A DNA stretch of 64,000 nt from Saccharum officinarum (Eukaryota; Streptophyta; Magnoliopsida; Poales; Poaceae). Where the stretch lies: assembly GCA_020631735.1 (NCBI GenBank), contig CM036170.1:72803737-72867736 (forward strand), in the 5' to 3' direction. Below are positions 33,601 through 45,404 of this stretch, in pieces. Every line of letters starts with the position of its first letter. The stretch's first letter is position 1. Position numbers and translations under genes: made by a program. The notes beneath the pieces were generated by a model, which was given only the letters and a program-made list of their open reading frames with translations, was not told the DNA's origin and searched no databases.

Positions 33601-35490
33601 TTAGTGTAGCTAAGCGACAAATCTAAAAATATCTGCATTTTGTTTCCCGTTGCTTGTTGCTTATATTACATTGATATCTGAACATAACTCCTTTGCAAAA
33701 TGTTTTTGCAGCATATGGATCTTTTAGCATTGCTGAAGTGTTTGCAGATAAGCTTCTTTCAAGGTATGAATATCTGACATTATTGAAGTGTTTGACATGT
33801 TAATTGAAGAACTATTTCTTGTTTTTTGTCATGACCATGAATAGCAATGCCACTATTCATTGAGCATTGGTTGTAACATTTTGTTCTGCAGCCTTGCATT
33901 ATTAGACTCCATGTACTCTCGTTATTATCTCTAAGGAAGACCTTCTGGCTAGAATTATTTTTTAGGAAATGATGCACTGAGAGTCTGTTTCTTTTAAGAA
34001 AATCCTTCAGTAACTTGCTACATTTTTATTTTGTTTTTGTGCTTTACATTTGACAAAGTATCATTCTGTTTGCCTTAATGGCATTCTTATTTCTGAACAT
34101 TTGTGTATGCACTTGATTATTTTACTTTACATTTGCCATAAGCAACATGCCATCACATAATGGAAATGGGGTTACCTCCAGTTCAAAAAAAAAAAAAAAG
34201 CAACATGCCTTCTTTTTGTGCTATTCGTTTAGCATCAGTTAAGTGTTTTTAATCCTACCTTAGAAACTATTTGAACATGTGTCTGCTGCTGTTCTCCAGT
34301 GTTCCTCTCTATTATCATGTGAAGTTTGCTATCCTTGTGTGGCTCCAGTTCCCTTCAAACAGTGTAAGTTTCCCTTGCCCCTTCCATCCCTTCGTCTAAA
34401 TTTCATATACTGTTCAATTTTACCACTCTGTGATATGGCTTTAGTTCAAATGCATGATATTAGTGACACTTGTTCTTTGAATTGCCCATTTTCTACTTCC
34501 ATGAGCTTTGTTGCTCTGCTCTGACCCATAAACCATTCCAGTTCTCTTGTAGTGGGAGTTTATCAAGAACTTTCCATCAGCTTTATATATGTTTTCCTTT
34601 CTATCACTTATGAAGTACATACTCTTGGCTTATTTTAAACATCGTATCCATGTTTTCTTGTGAGAAGACACATGCTGCCTTTTGGACAAAAAAGTTTAAC
34701 TATTATGTTGCTTGCTGTATCTGTATCTTTGATGATTGTTTTGATTGAATTTGTGTTATTTGTTTTCAGGGATCAAAGCATGTATACAAAAGATACCTGC
34801 GTCCATTTTTCCTGAAACATCAAGCAAAGATTGATAGGTTTCTGAATATTCTGTCAAAGGAACTTGTAAGTGTGCTCACTGTGCATCTCATAGACATTGT
34901 AGTTCATGGATATATACTGATGAAAGTATAATGTACAAAACCAGACGAAGTTTGTGAGCAGCCATGAAGATGAAATTCGTTTTATAGAGAACATGGCCAT
35001 CAGAGGCACTACAACAGGTATACAACTGGGAACACCCTGTATAATACAATGAACTAAAACATCATGCATGCACAGACAATAGACTAACTGCTCAGGAAAA
35101 CTAAGTAAAGATAATTTCTAAAGTTGGGTTTAGACCATAAATAATAAAGATCTAGTCACAATTTGGATCTCAATGTGTTAAGATTGATATGTTTTGTGGC
35201 TCAAATGCTCGCATGGTGTGCTGTTATTGTTGCCTGTGCCCTCAACATGACTTCATATGCACAATCTTCTGCACATAGCATTTCTCATTGTATCCCCTAA
35301 GTCGCAATCGTGCTTTGTGACTTTAGAATACCTAGATTTGAAGGAAAATCAGTTTATGCTGCTTTTGTTTGTGACAGCTAACTACATTGTAAATGGCCTC
35401 GACCAACCTGAAGAAACAGCGGTTAATACAATTGAAGGTCCAAATACAACTGTGACGGAAGAAGCTGGTGTGTCAGGAACTGAAACTTAA
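30638..35490 (+). CDS. HVA22K: HVA22k-like TB2/DP1 family protein, eight exons, one-base defect in exon 3
   Basis: Exons 30638-30670, 32143-32201, 32901-32997, 33712-33763, 34300-34363, 34770-34865, 34945-35017 and 35378-35490, all GT-AG. The product is about 195 residues: MALLAPAISGE, VGLRLLLAPLSSNIVIRTA, GLPVYSTFRAIEKKDEKEKE, LLLYWAAYGSFSIAEVFADK and YYHVKFAILVWLQFP, then a charged tail. This is the TB2/DP1/HVA22 domain, whose hydrophobic hairpins shape ER membrane; plant HVA22 genes are linked to ABA and stress. Exon 3 is one base too short: splice phases on both sides require 98 bases and 97 are present. The break is at the GGG run 32910-32912, and read as given it gives a TAG inside exon 3. 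All other exons are open and splice sites intact, so sequencing error is more likely than a pseudogene. Confidence 0.88.
31168..31599. mobile_element. MITE in intron 1 of the HVA22k-like gene
   Basis: Ends CAGCATCTCCAAGAGTT and AACTCTTGGAGATGCTC are inverted repeats related to those of 20242-20580. Subterminal blocks (CTATCTCCAAGAGTTCCCAAT, GGGAACTCTTGGAGA) repeat the end sequence. TTA follows the right end. It lies wholly within the 1.5-kb first intron. Confidence 0.75.
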
Positions 35491-35891
35491 GCTGAACTTT
35501 CTATCTCTGCTCACGATCTCTGATGCAGCAAATAAGATCTGGTTGGGTATGCTTCAAAATTGTTCGTTGAGGTCACCCAGCTTGTCTGGATTGTGAATAC
35601 GACTGTTCCTGAAAGGCTAAATCTAGAGACAATGTTTTAGCTTTAGATATCATATATCCATATAGCAACTAAAACGGGTGTTGGACAAATTTGTAGCACC
35701 AGTTTGTCATTTACAGTGTAGAAATGACCCGGTGTGTTGTCATCTTTCACGTTGGAGCACTTTGAATCCTGTGATGAACAATCTTTTTAAAGCATGAATT
35801 CGTGTGGTGTTAGCATGCTTTGGAACATCAACTTGTGCATGCTTGATCGTGTACATCAGTGGTGCATCATAATTCACCCTTCAATTTGCTT

Positions 35892-35991
35892 NNNNNNNNN
35901 NNNNNNNNNNNNNNNNNNNNNNNNNNNNNNNNNNNNNNNNNNNNNNNNNNNNNNNNNNNNNNNNNNNNNNNNNNNNNNNNNNNNNNNNNNN
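35892..35991. other. Assembly gap, exactly 100 N
   Basis: One hundred unresolved bases, a size normally used as a placeholder for unknown length. The sequence changes from the 3' flank of the HVA22k-like gene to the outer edge of a copia LTR across it. Confidence 0.99.
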
Positions 35992-35994
35992 TAC

Positions 35995-37576
35995 TGAAGG
36001 ATCAAGATGCCAAGAGGGGGGTGAATTGGGCTTTTCTAAAAAATAAATCAAGGAATAAATCCTACAAGCTGGAATTCACCCTAGTGTCTACTTGTGTTCC
36101 TAGAGAGTCTACCGATACAAAGTTTTGCACCCTAGTTTCCAATCCTAGTCTAGCATGGCAAGTCTAGGAATGTAAACAAGCAATGTAAGTAAATACGAGA
36201 AAGTAAATGCTTGAATGTAAAGGGCAAGGAACACGGCGATGTTTTTCCGAGGTATCGGAGAGTCGCCACTCCCCACTAGTCCTCGTTGGAGCACCCGCGC
36301 AAGGTGTCGCTCCCCCTTGATCTGCGCAAGATCAAGTGCTCTCTAACGGGTTGATTCTTTGACACTCCGTCGCGGTGAATCACCCACAACCGCTCACAAG
36401 ATGAGTTGGGTCATCCACAAGCTCCGCCGGATGAACACCAAACTCCCAATCACCACCAAGCCGTCTAGGTGATGGCGATCACCAAGAGTAACAAGCTAGA
36501 ACTCTCACTTGACCATACGAGCCTAAATGAGAAAGTGGATGCACACTTGTTACTCTCTAATCGCTAGTGAGGAACTCTCAAGCTTTGATTCTCAAATCTC
36601 TATCCTCACTAGTGCTCTTGCACTACCTTGCACTCCAAAGGTGTTTATCAGCTGATCAAATGAGCAAGAGGCCTCTAAAAGAGGTGGTGGGGATGTATTT
36701 ATACACCCACAGACGAAACGAACCGTTACCTGCTGACTCAGCAAAACTCGAGCTGACCGGGACCGCCGGTCCGTAACTGACCGACGCGCCGGTCGCTCGT
36801 AACGGTCAAAAAACCGAAAAACACCTAAATGACCGGACGCACTGGTCAGGGGTGACCGGACGCGTCCGATCGTGCGTGGAGCTTACTACCGCACCGGACG
36901 CGCGATCGCGTCCGATCGTGATGACCGGACGCGTCCGGTCGTCTCAGGACCTTACTGGACTATGACCGGACGCGCCGATCACACCCAGGTCGCGTCCGAT
37001 CGGGTGTTTCCCTTAAGTGACACGTGTGACTTCTGACCACCGCTCCGGTCCTCGCGAGGACCGCGTCCGGTCTCAGAGCTGAACCCCACCGCGGAACAGA
37101 ACTGACCGGACGCGTCCGGTCATGCCGAGGACCGCGTCCGTCACGGGAAAACGACCCGAAACTCTCGAAAAGCGTTACAACTTCAACCAAGTTGCTTCCC
37201 ACTGAACTTTGAGCTATTCTAGAGCTGCCTAGCGCCAAGTTAACAAGTGTGCACCACACCTAAACATAGGACTCGCCTAGGTCAAGCTACCCGCTCATGC
37301 CCCCCTTATAGTACGGCCAAAGAGAAAAACGAAGATCCTAACGACTATTCCAAATGTCTCTCAACACCTTGACATCCGGAACTAACCGTCCTTAATCTTG
37401 ACGTCACTCTTTTGAAAACCGAAACGATTTCCATCAAGGGCATGAATACCATGGTGCCCAAAGCAGTTAAAACCTCCATGACCTAACTTACCAAAGTTTC
37501 TGCAAAACACACGTTAGTCATGGTAACAGCGTTGTCATCAATTGCCGAAACCAAACCTCGGGGCCTAGATGCTTCA
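35995..37576 (-). repeat. 3' LTR of element D
   Basis: TGAAGGATCAAG to CTAGATGCTTCA, 1582 bases. It aligns end to end with 47805-49411 but lacks many single bases, mostly in homopolymers (for example the G run after AAGA, and ACCATACG for ACCACTACG). Carries a palindrome cluster at 36753-37143 and a TATA box at 36695-36704 (minus strand GTATAAATAC). Confidence 0.93.
36753..37143. repeat. GACCGGACGCGTCCGGTC palindrome cluster in the 3' LTR of D
   Basis: Many complete or half copies of an 18-base perfect palindrome GACCGGACGCGTCCGGTC, for example near 36922 and 37103. It lies just upstream of the LTR TATA box in the direction of transcription. Sirevirus LTRs are known to carry clustered CGGAC/GTCCG palindromes; their role is unproven. 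Confidence 0.85.
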
Positions 37577-37592
37577 ATCTCCCCTTTTTGGT
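37577..37592 (-). promoter_or_regulatory. Polypurine tract next to the 3' LTR of D
   Basis: The minus strand reads CCAAAAAGGGGAGAT immediately before the LTR start TGAAGC, the usual copia plus-strand primer site. Confidence 0.85.
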
Positions 37593-37975
37593 GAGATGAC
37601 AACACTCAGATATGAAAGATTGGAGTTGAGGTTTTTGAGCATGCATGGTTCACATAAGCAACAAGCAATAAGCAGAGAAGTGAAAGGAATTGCTGTGTCC
37701 CAAGCCAAAAGAGTGTACTCATAAGATAAGACAAAAAGCGTTAGTACACAAACGGATATAGCTCATAATTTATCGAGTAAGGCACGGAAGCACTACCTTA
37801 GAGCTATAAAAACAACGGTGACAAGAGATAACACTAACAGGATGAAACATTAAGACTCAAGGTTATCTCACAACGACAGTCACACGAATGCAATGACTGA
37901 ACAGTAAACATGATGCATGAAAGTAGCACACAGGAAAAAAAAAGAAAAAACAACTCTCAAAAACTCCCCTGAAAT

Positions 37976-38005
37976 ACTCTCTCTCCCCCTTTGGCATCAA
38001 GCGCC
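37976..38005 (-). promoter_or_regulatory. Second polypurine-like tract of D
   Basis: The minus strand reads TTGATGCCAAAGGGGGAGAG, about 400 bases upstream of the 3' LTR. Extra tracts of this form are characteristic of Sireviruses. Confidence 0.65.
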
Positions 38006-38409
38006 AAAGAAAAAACTAATCTAAGCAGAAGGGGGACAACGGAGTCGTGTCGGGTGCCGAGGTGCGCGAGTAATCATGAAGTGTAGAGAATCGCCCTCGG
38101 AATCTGAGCTATCTGGCTGACCCTCGATGAAGCATGTGGCTGTGTAACTGTCTGGTCTGAATGGCAGGAACAGGTACTTTCGTTAGTAATGATAGGATCC
38201 GTCTGAGTGACCTGAGCCTGATGAGCCAGTAGCAGAGGATTGTGGAGGCAACTGACGAAGGTAAGAGTCTCTGTAGTACAGTCCCTGTTACTAGAGAATA
38301 GCTGCTCTGAAGCTGACAGCCTGAAGAAGTAGCAACTATAGTATGCGAGGCGTCGCTGACCAGTCAACTCGCTGTAGGTAGCACTGAAATCACCGAAAGA
38401 ATGTGCCTG

Positions 38410-40459
38410 TCAAGGAGGTGAGGGCGAGGCTGGTCTGATGGTGTAAACCCCATGTGAATAGGAGTGAAGCTCGGGGACTGGAAAGACTGGGGAACCTGCT
38501 GCTGTGGAGATGTGAACTGGAAACCCGCTGTCCCCCTGACTCGATGGATCAGAAGATGGTAAAGTAGAAGTCAGGACGGAAGTAGGCGGAGGAACCCCAA
38601 CGTGAACTAGTGCGCAGGAGGTCCAAGTATTGCTGCTGACTAGCTGCAGTCTGTCGCTGAATCTCATATTGCTCGTCTGCATTTCGACTTGCTGCCTCTG
38701 GATCTCAAGCTGCTGACGCTGAAACTCGTCCTGACGAGCCTAATCTGTGCAAGTGCTGCAGCGCTGTCCTGAGCCTGTCGCTGTATTTGCTGTGCTGTTG
38801 CTCCTGTGCCTGGGTCAACCCTCAAGAATTGCCACCATGGCTGGGTCTGTGCGGGAGGCTGAACCAGAGCCACCGGCCTCGTGGTCGTGGGACCGAGGAG
38901 ACCGGTACCTGGGGATGGGCTGGTAGTTCCTCATCAGTGCTGTCAGATGTCCCATCCTCAGGAAGATCAGCAGGCTGAGCGTCAAGATCTGCAAGCTCTG
39001 CCTCTGCAAGCTCATCAACTGTGGCGTCCTGCTCAGCTGCTGTCTCAGGAACCTCAGGTCGCACACGCTGTCCTGGCAACTGGGGCCTGATCTCTGGTGA
39101 CTGACGTCCAAAGCTGACGGATATCATACTCAGGAAAAGCAGTGGTAGTATCTGATATCTCAGCTCGGATCTCTGCTGGCACTCTGAATAGATGATCTGA
39201 TAAAAAGCAGATCCAGTGTGCAAGGGCAGCTGACGATTACCCTTGAAGCCCTCAGCTATAGTGTCCTCCATCTCACTAAGTATGAGATCCCATATATCAA
39301 ACTGTGGTCTGTGAGAGGAGGTGGTGAACAACCCATAGCTGCATCCGAGTCAGTCCCTCTCTGTAGCCAAGTCTGGGAAGTAGAGTGCGTCTGACTATAG
39401 CATCCAAAACTCTGGGCCAGTGGTGTCAAACTAGCGGGCGTGCGTCGAGACCCTGGCCAAAGGCTCACGGAAGCAGGGTCGAACCAAATCTGGTAGTGGC
39501 ACTGTCCCGCCGTGAGGGCGTCTCGGAGAAGGAGTCTGACCATAAACATAGCTGATGTATCTTTGTGTCAAAAGCTGGGAGTCTGAGAATCTCCCGCACT
39601 CTGCTGCTGTATAGGCGGTGATCGCGGCCTCGGAATGCAAAGTGAATGAAATCATGGGCAGGATCAATCCATAGTGAAGCATAAAACTCTCTGACCCATG
39701 TGCCGCAGTATGCACCTGTCCGTCCAAGAAAGATCTGACAAGCCTGGCAGAAAGGACAGGTGCGGACGTAGCTGCTCTCCACAACCTCGACTAGTGACTC
39801 AAGTCGACAGACCCTCTATGGTCGAAAGCAATACCGCTGTCAACTAGAGCTCTGTAGAAATCCTCCTGAAAGAGGGTATAGAATCCTTCTGAAGCTCTGG
39901 ATCCCTCACAGGTGGAACCACCGACTGACCTCCACGAACCTCAACCCCTGCACCTGACGTGCTGAAGCACCCCTCAAGTCAAAGTGCTCGACCGGGGGTG
40001 AACCTCTAGCTCTGGGAGAGGACGTGCTCCACGTCGCTGACCCTCTGGCCTAGGAGACACCTGAGTACGGGCGCGTGTGGAGCGGCGACGTACTGGAGAC
40101 TGAGCTGCTGCTCCCTGTATCTGCTGTAGCCTCTGGAGCCTCTGTGGTCTCTATGGGGGATCAACTGACATATCCTCGCAGCTCTAGTATCCTCAGTGCC
40201 CTCAGTGGCCTCTGTGCCGAGCTGTCGACCTTTCAAGATGAAAGCGACGCTCGCCTATGCGTATGCCACTGCTCCTGCCACCTCTCTCTGCCTGCTCTGC
40301 TGCATCTGCTACGGCCTGAGCAATCTCTGCATCTGTGAGTGTCTCTCTTCTTCTTTCTGGCCAAGACCCTTGACACGCTCCCACGTGCAATCTCAGACGA
40401 CGAGGAGGACTGTCGTTCCCGTCACCAGAAGCACCACCGACGTTCTTGCAACGCACCAT
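38410..40459 (-). pseudogene. Third ORF of element D, putative plant-transposon-protein domain, frameshifted
   Basis: The ATG at 40459 starts MVRCKNVGG followed by Arg/Pro-rich and Ala/Glu-rich sequence. The best conserved part, split over two frames at 39782-39465 and 39331-39100, reads FLGRTGAYCGTWVREFYASLW, HRLYSSRVREILRLPAF, then FDIWDLILSEMEDTIAEGFK. It resembles the plant domain labelled putative plant transposon protein. A Gln/Arg-rich segment follows and the frame ends at 38410. In Sireviruses an ORF at this place is often called env-like, but I see no signal peptide or membrane anchor. Several single-base frame changes break it. Its role is unknown. Confidence 0.65.
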
Positions 40460-41310
40460 GCTGACACAGTGACTGAAACCTCTGTAAGATGATGAACTGT
40501 CACTCAAGAGGCTTGGCCTCAATCCGTATCCGCAGGCTTGGCCTCGGATTTAGCAAACTGATCTCACCCTAACACACAACAGACTCGCTGCAAAGACGGA
40601 AATAGAGAGATCTACTATAAACACATATATAACTAAAAGTACGAATCCTAGAGATAGCAGCATATGAGATACCGATATGAATCGAAACGTGAAGCTACCT
40701 CGGATCGTCGAGATGACTGACAGGGTAAGGTGACCTAGATTGCGAGATTCCCGAAATCGCCGAACGAGCTCTGATTTACCGAAACAAGGTATAATTAGGA
40801 TTGAAAAAGAAATAGTTACGGCAAACCCTAGCAAGGAGAATAGGGTGACGCGAACCAACCTCGCGAAGAAGACGACGCGCGACGGAACTCGTCGACGAAC
40901 GATCGTCCGACTAACCCTAGGGTTAGGCAAAACCCTAGGCAGGGGAGAGGGCAAGACCTAGAAAGGAAAAACGACCGAAGGATGAGAGACGAGGCTAGGT
41001 TGGCACGGGGGAGCTGCGGCTACTGCTGGCGAGGTGCACGGCGAGACTGGACGGCTTGCCGCGGCGGTGGCGTGCGGCGCACAAGCAGCGTCGGGCGAGG
41101 GTGCGGCTGCGGGTGGCGCGGAGCGGCCGGTGCGCAGCGAGCAGCGCGTGAGCGGCGAGCGCGTGCGGGCGAGGAAGGTGCGGCGGCGGGCACGACAGGA
41201 GGTCGCCGGCGGCAGGAAGACGTGAGGGGCGCGGAAACGGCGAGACGGCGACTAGGGCAAGGCGGCGGCGGAAGCGCGTCGGTGAGAGAAAACCGGCCGA
41301 GGACGAATCG

Positions 41311-41690
41311 GTTTTATAAAGGGGTTAGATCCGCGCGACATGTGATGACCGGACGCGGTGGTCGATATGACCGGACGCGGTGTTGCAGCGTCCGGTCATA
41401 CTCCAGTAAGCTCCTGGAGTGACCTGACGCGTCCGGTGCGGACTGACCGGACGCGGTCTGAGTCCGGTCGTTGGAAGTTCGGGAATATCGCGAATGACCG
41501 ACGCGGTGGTGGTAACCGGGACCCGGACGCGGTGGTCAACAGAGGCGCGTCCGGTGCAGCGTCCGATCACTAGATCTGGAGTTGGTCTTCTGGATGACCG
41601 GACGCGCTCTGGACGCCGGGACCGGACGCGGTGTGAAGCATTATGCGTCCGGTGCAGCGTCCGGTGCAGCGTCCGTGACTGTTCTTCGCC
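41311..41690 (-). promoter_or_regulatory. Internal promoter-like module of D: palindrome cluster plus TATA box
   Basis: Half-sites GACCGGACGCG and GCGTCCGGTC recur from 41342 to 41690. About 25 bases beyond, in the minus direction, lies TTTATAAAAC (41311-41320). The same order, palindrome cluster then TATA box, is found in both LTRs. The module sits between the end of pol (42172) and the third ORF (start 40459), so it could drive that ORF separately. The LTR cannot itself be the source of the whole module because the flanking sequence is different. Confidence 0.6.
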
Positions 41691-42171
41691 CTTCTTTGTT
41701 CCAACTACGACGCGACTTCTCCCAATCAGGTTCCAATTCAAAGAGACACAAATAAACACCAATTGGAACACGAAATGAGAGACCTCACTCAAACCCTCAA
41801 AAAATTTTTAAAATAGGTATGCCTTAGGCTAGTATTATTTTTAAGAAAATAGGCAATAAACACCCAAGGAGCAACGTATGGCCACGCAATAGAGTTTTTG
41901 AACCATTAGGAGCGTCAAAATGCTCTCTCTATCCATGGACGAACACAGAGGTTGCTCAAAACTTAACCGAAGAGAAACGACAAGAACAACAACCATGCAT
42001 ATGCAATGCAGTACAAGAAGGTAAAACTAGAAAGCTTGTCAAGTTTGATCCACGTTAGGCTTTTTCACTCCTCCAAGGAAGGGTTATCGTAACCGTGTTA
42101 GCCAAGCCCTAAAAACAAAGCGATAAAAACAATGGCATATAATACAATGCAATGCAAGGGACAACACACGC

Positions 42172-44150
42172 TCATTTTTTAAAGTTACTAGAATCAAGCA
42201 CATTGAGTTCACTTCTTAACCTACAAAAGTTGCCTCATCCAAAGGTTTGGTGAAGATATCCGCTAATTGATTTTCACTTCTTACACCTTCTAGTGATATG
42301 TCATTTTTAGCGACGTGATCTCTTAGAAAGTGATGGCGGATATCAATGTGCTTGGTGCGAGAGTGTTGTACCGGATTGTTAGCAATTTTAACGGCACTTT
42401 CGTTGTCACATAAAAGTGGCACCTTTTCAAGAACAATTCCATAGTCTAGGAGGGTTTGTTTCATATATAGGATTTGTGCACAACAGCCCCCGCGGCAATG
42501 TATTCCGCCTCGGCGGTGGACAAAGCCACACTATTTTGCTTTTTAGATGACCAAGATACTAAAGATCTTCCAAGCAAATGGCACCCTCCGGATGTGCTTT
42601 TTCTATCAATCTTGCAACCGCATAGTCCGAATCGGAATAGCCAACTAGTTGGAATCTAGCTCCTTTGGGATACCAAAGACCAATGCTTGGGTGAGCTTAA
42701 GATATCTTAGGATTCTTTTTATGGCACTTAGGTGAGGTTCTTTAGGGCACGCTTGAAAGCGAGCACACATGCACACACTAAACATGATATCGGGCCTAGA
42801 TGCGGTAAGATATAACAAGCTACCAATCATAGAACGGTAGAGAGTTTGATCAACCGGTTTACCTCCCTCATCTAGGTCGAGATGTCCGTTTGATGGCATT
42901 GGGGTCTTGATTGGTTTGCATTCTTCCATCTTGAATCTTTTGAGGAGATCCTTGGTATACTTTTCTTGAGAGATGAAAATCCCTTCTCTCATTTGCTTTA
43001 CTTGAAAACCAAGGAAGAATGTGAGCTCACCAATCATTGACATCTCGAATTCCTTTGACATCAATTCACCAAATTCCTTGCAATAATCTTCATTTGTTGA
43101 TCCGAAGATGATATCATCAACATATACTTGACAAATGAAGATCTCCCCATTAAGCTTCTTGGTGAATAGTGTGGTGTCGACCTTCCCAATGGTGAAGCCC
43201 TTCTCAATGAGGAAGTCCCGGAGGCGTTCATACCACGCTCTAGGGGCTTGCTTGAGCCCATATAACGCCTTGGACAACCTATAAACATGATTAGGATATC
43301 TAGGGTCTTCAAACCCGGGAGGTTGATTAACATAGACTAGTTCATTTATAAAGCCATTTAAAAATGCACTTTTCACATCCATTTGATATAGTTTCATATC
43401 ATGATGTGATGCATAAGCAAGGAGGATACGAATGGCTTCAAGTCTTGCAACGGGTGCAAAGGTTTCTCCAAAATCAAGACCTTCAACTTGAGAGAACCCC
43501 TTTGCAACTAGTCTTGCCTTGTTCCTCACCACTATGCCTTGGTCATCTTGCTTGTTTCGGAACACCCACTTGGTTCCAATGACTCTTGCACCTTTGGGAT
43601 GCTCTTCTAGTGTCCATACTTGATTGCGGGTGAAGTTGTTCAATTCTTCATGCATTGCAATCACCCAATCCGGATCTTGAAGAGCTTCTTCTACATTCTT
43701 AGGTTCAACACAAGAGACAAAAGAATGATGTTCAACAAAAGAAGCTAGCTTTTGGGATCGAGTCATTACTCCCTTTGTAGGACTCCCTATGATAAGATCT
43801 TGTGGATGTGCTTGAAGTAGTGGTGAATTTCTTTTATCAACCACTTGAGGAGGTGGATGAGGAGCATCAACATCTTGAGCTTGTGCCTCGGATTGTTCAT
43901 GAGAGACATAAGTGTCTTCATTTTCAACTCTCTCATTCTTGTCATCATCTTGAGGCACACGTGATGAAGATGGTGGATCAACAATTTGTACATCGTCATC
44001 ATCATCTTTTGGCTTGATGTCTCCCACCGGCATGTTCTTCATGGCCTCCCTCAAGGGTTCATCACCTACATCATCACAATTCTCAATTGCTCCTTGGGAG
44101 CCGTTAGATTCATCAAATTCCACATCATATGTTTCTTCAACAAACCGGTG
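42172..44150 (-). pseudogene. Element D reverse transcriptase and RNase H
   Basis: Copia-type RT, open from 44123 to 42645. It has [48 protein letters not shown] and the catalytic VYVDDIIFG (about 43115), then SRPDIMFSV. RNase H follows in shifted frames with GYSDSDYA, the STAEAEYIA segment and CDNESAVKIANNPV, ending at 42172. Frame changes near 42680, 42620, 42470 and 42230 are all single-base. No substitution-type stop was found in the correct frames, so catalytic residues are all present. Confidence 0.92.
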
Positions 44151-45398
44151 GCATGGTTAAATACTCTATATGCTTTGGACTTTGATGAGTAACCAACAAG
44201 AAAACCAATATCACAACGTCTTTGAAACTTCCCTAGGTGTTGACGCTTCTTGTAGATGTAACATTTGCAACCAAACACCCGGAAGAAAGAGACGTCCGGC
44301 TTCTTGCCATTAAGCAACTCATAGGGGGTCTTGCCAAGAAACTTTTGTAGGAAGAGGCGATTTGAAGCATAGCATGCGGTGTTGATTGTCTCGGCCCACA
44401 ACTTCTCCGGAGTGTTGTACTCATCTAGCATTGTTCTTGCAAGAGTGATCAAAGTTCGGTTCTTTCTCTCAACTACACCATTTTGTTGAGGAGTGTAGGT
44501 TGAAGACACCTCATGCTTGATTCCAATTTCATCACAATAAGCTTCAATGTTGGTGTTGTCAAATTCTTTCCCATTGTCACTTCTAATCTTCTTTATTTTG
44601 ACTTCAAATTCATTTTGAGCTCTCTTTGCAAACTTCTTGAAGCAATTTGCCACTTCGGATTTGTCATGAAGGAAGAAGGTCCATGTATACCTTGAGTAGT
44701 CATCCACTATCACAAGACAATAGAGATTACCACCCAAGCTCTTGTATGTTGTAGGCCCAAACAAATCCATGTGTAGAAGTTCTAGCACTCTTGAAGTTGA
44801 CATGAAAGCTTTGGTTGGATGAGTGTTTGCAACTTGTTTGCCCGCTTGACATGCACTACAAGGTTTGTCCTTTTCAAACTTCACATCCTTCAATCCTCTC
44901 ACTAGTTCTTTCTTCAATAGCTTGTTGAGAGTGTTCATTCCAACATGAGCAAGCCTCCTATGCCAAAGCCAACCAAGTGAGGTCTTGGTGAACAAACATG
45001 TCATCAAATTTGCATCTTCGGAGGTGAAGTCAACAAGATAAAGATTATTGTATCTAAAGCCTTTGAATATCACTTGCTTGTCATCTATCTTTGAAACTTC
45101 CACTTCATTTGGTGTGAACAAGCATTGGAAGCCAAGGTCACAAAGTTGCCCAACGGACAACAAGTTGAAACTCAATGAAGCAACATAAAGCACATTTGAG
45201 AGTGAGTGATCATGTGATATTGCAATCTTGCCTATACCCTTGACTTTGCTTTTTGAATTATCCCAAATGTGATCTTCTCTTGACATATTCCATTCTCTTC
45301 AATGGTGGTGAACATACGAGGATCACCGGTCATATGTTGAGTGCAACCACTATCAATAACCCAATGAGTTCCACCGGTCTTGTAGTTCACCTACACAC
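44150..45398 (-). pseudogene. Element D protease and integrase
   Basis: At 45398-45262 one frame gives THWVIDSGCTQHMTG, the copia protease active site (DSG). A one-base change near 45262 shifts to the frame open from 45286 to 44066. That frame has the GAG-pre-integrase zinc motif (WHRRLAHVGMN...CSACQAGK) and the integrase core with D in MDLFGP, D in IRSDNGKEF and E in NGVVERKNRT, then FRVFGCKCY. A further frame change near 44150 leads into RT. Order protease, integrase, RT is the copia order. Confidence 0.92.
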
Positions 45399-45404
45399 AA
45401 GAGA

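Noticed and set aside
34186..34199. A-run in an intron of HVA22k as a possible retroposed tail
   Set aside because: No target duplication or tRNA-like head nearby; a simple homopolymer is enough.
40915..40950. Telomere-like AACCCTAGGGTTAGG and AAACCCTAG
   Set aside because: Too short and not tandem. AAACCCTA is a common plant promoter element; no interstitial telomere is supported.
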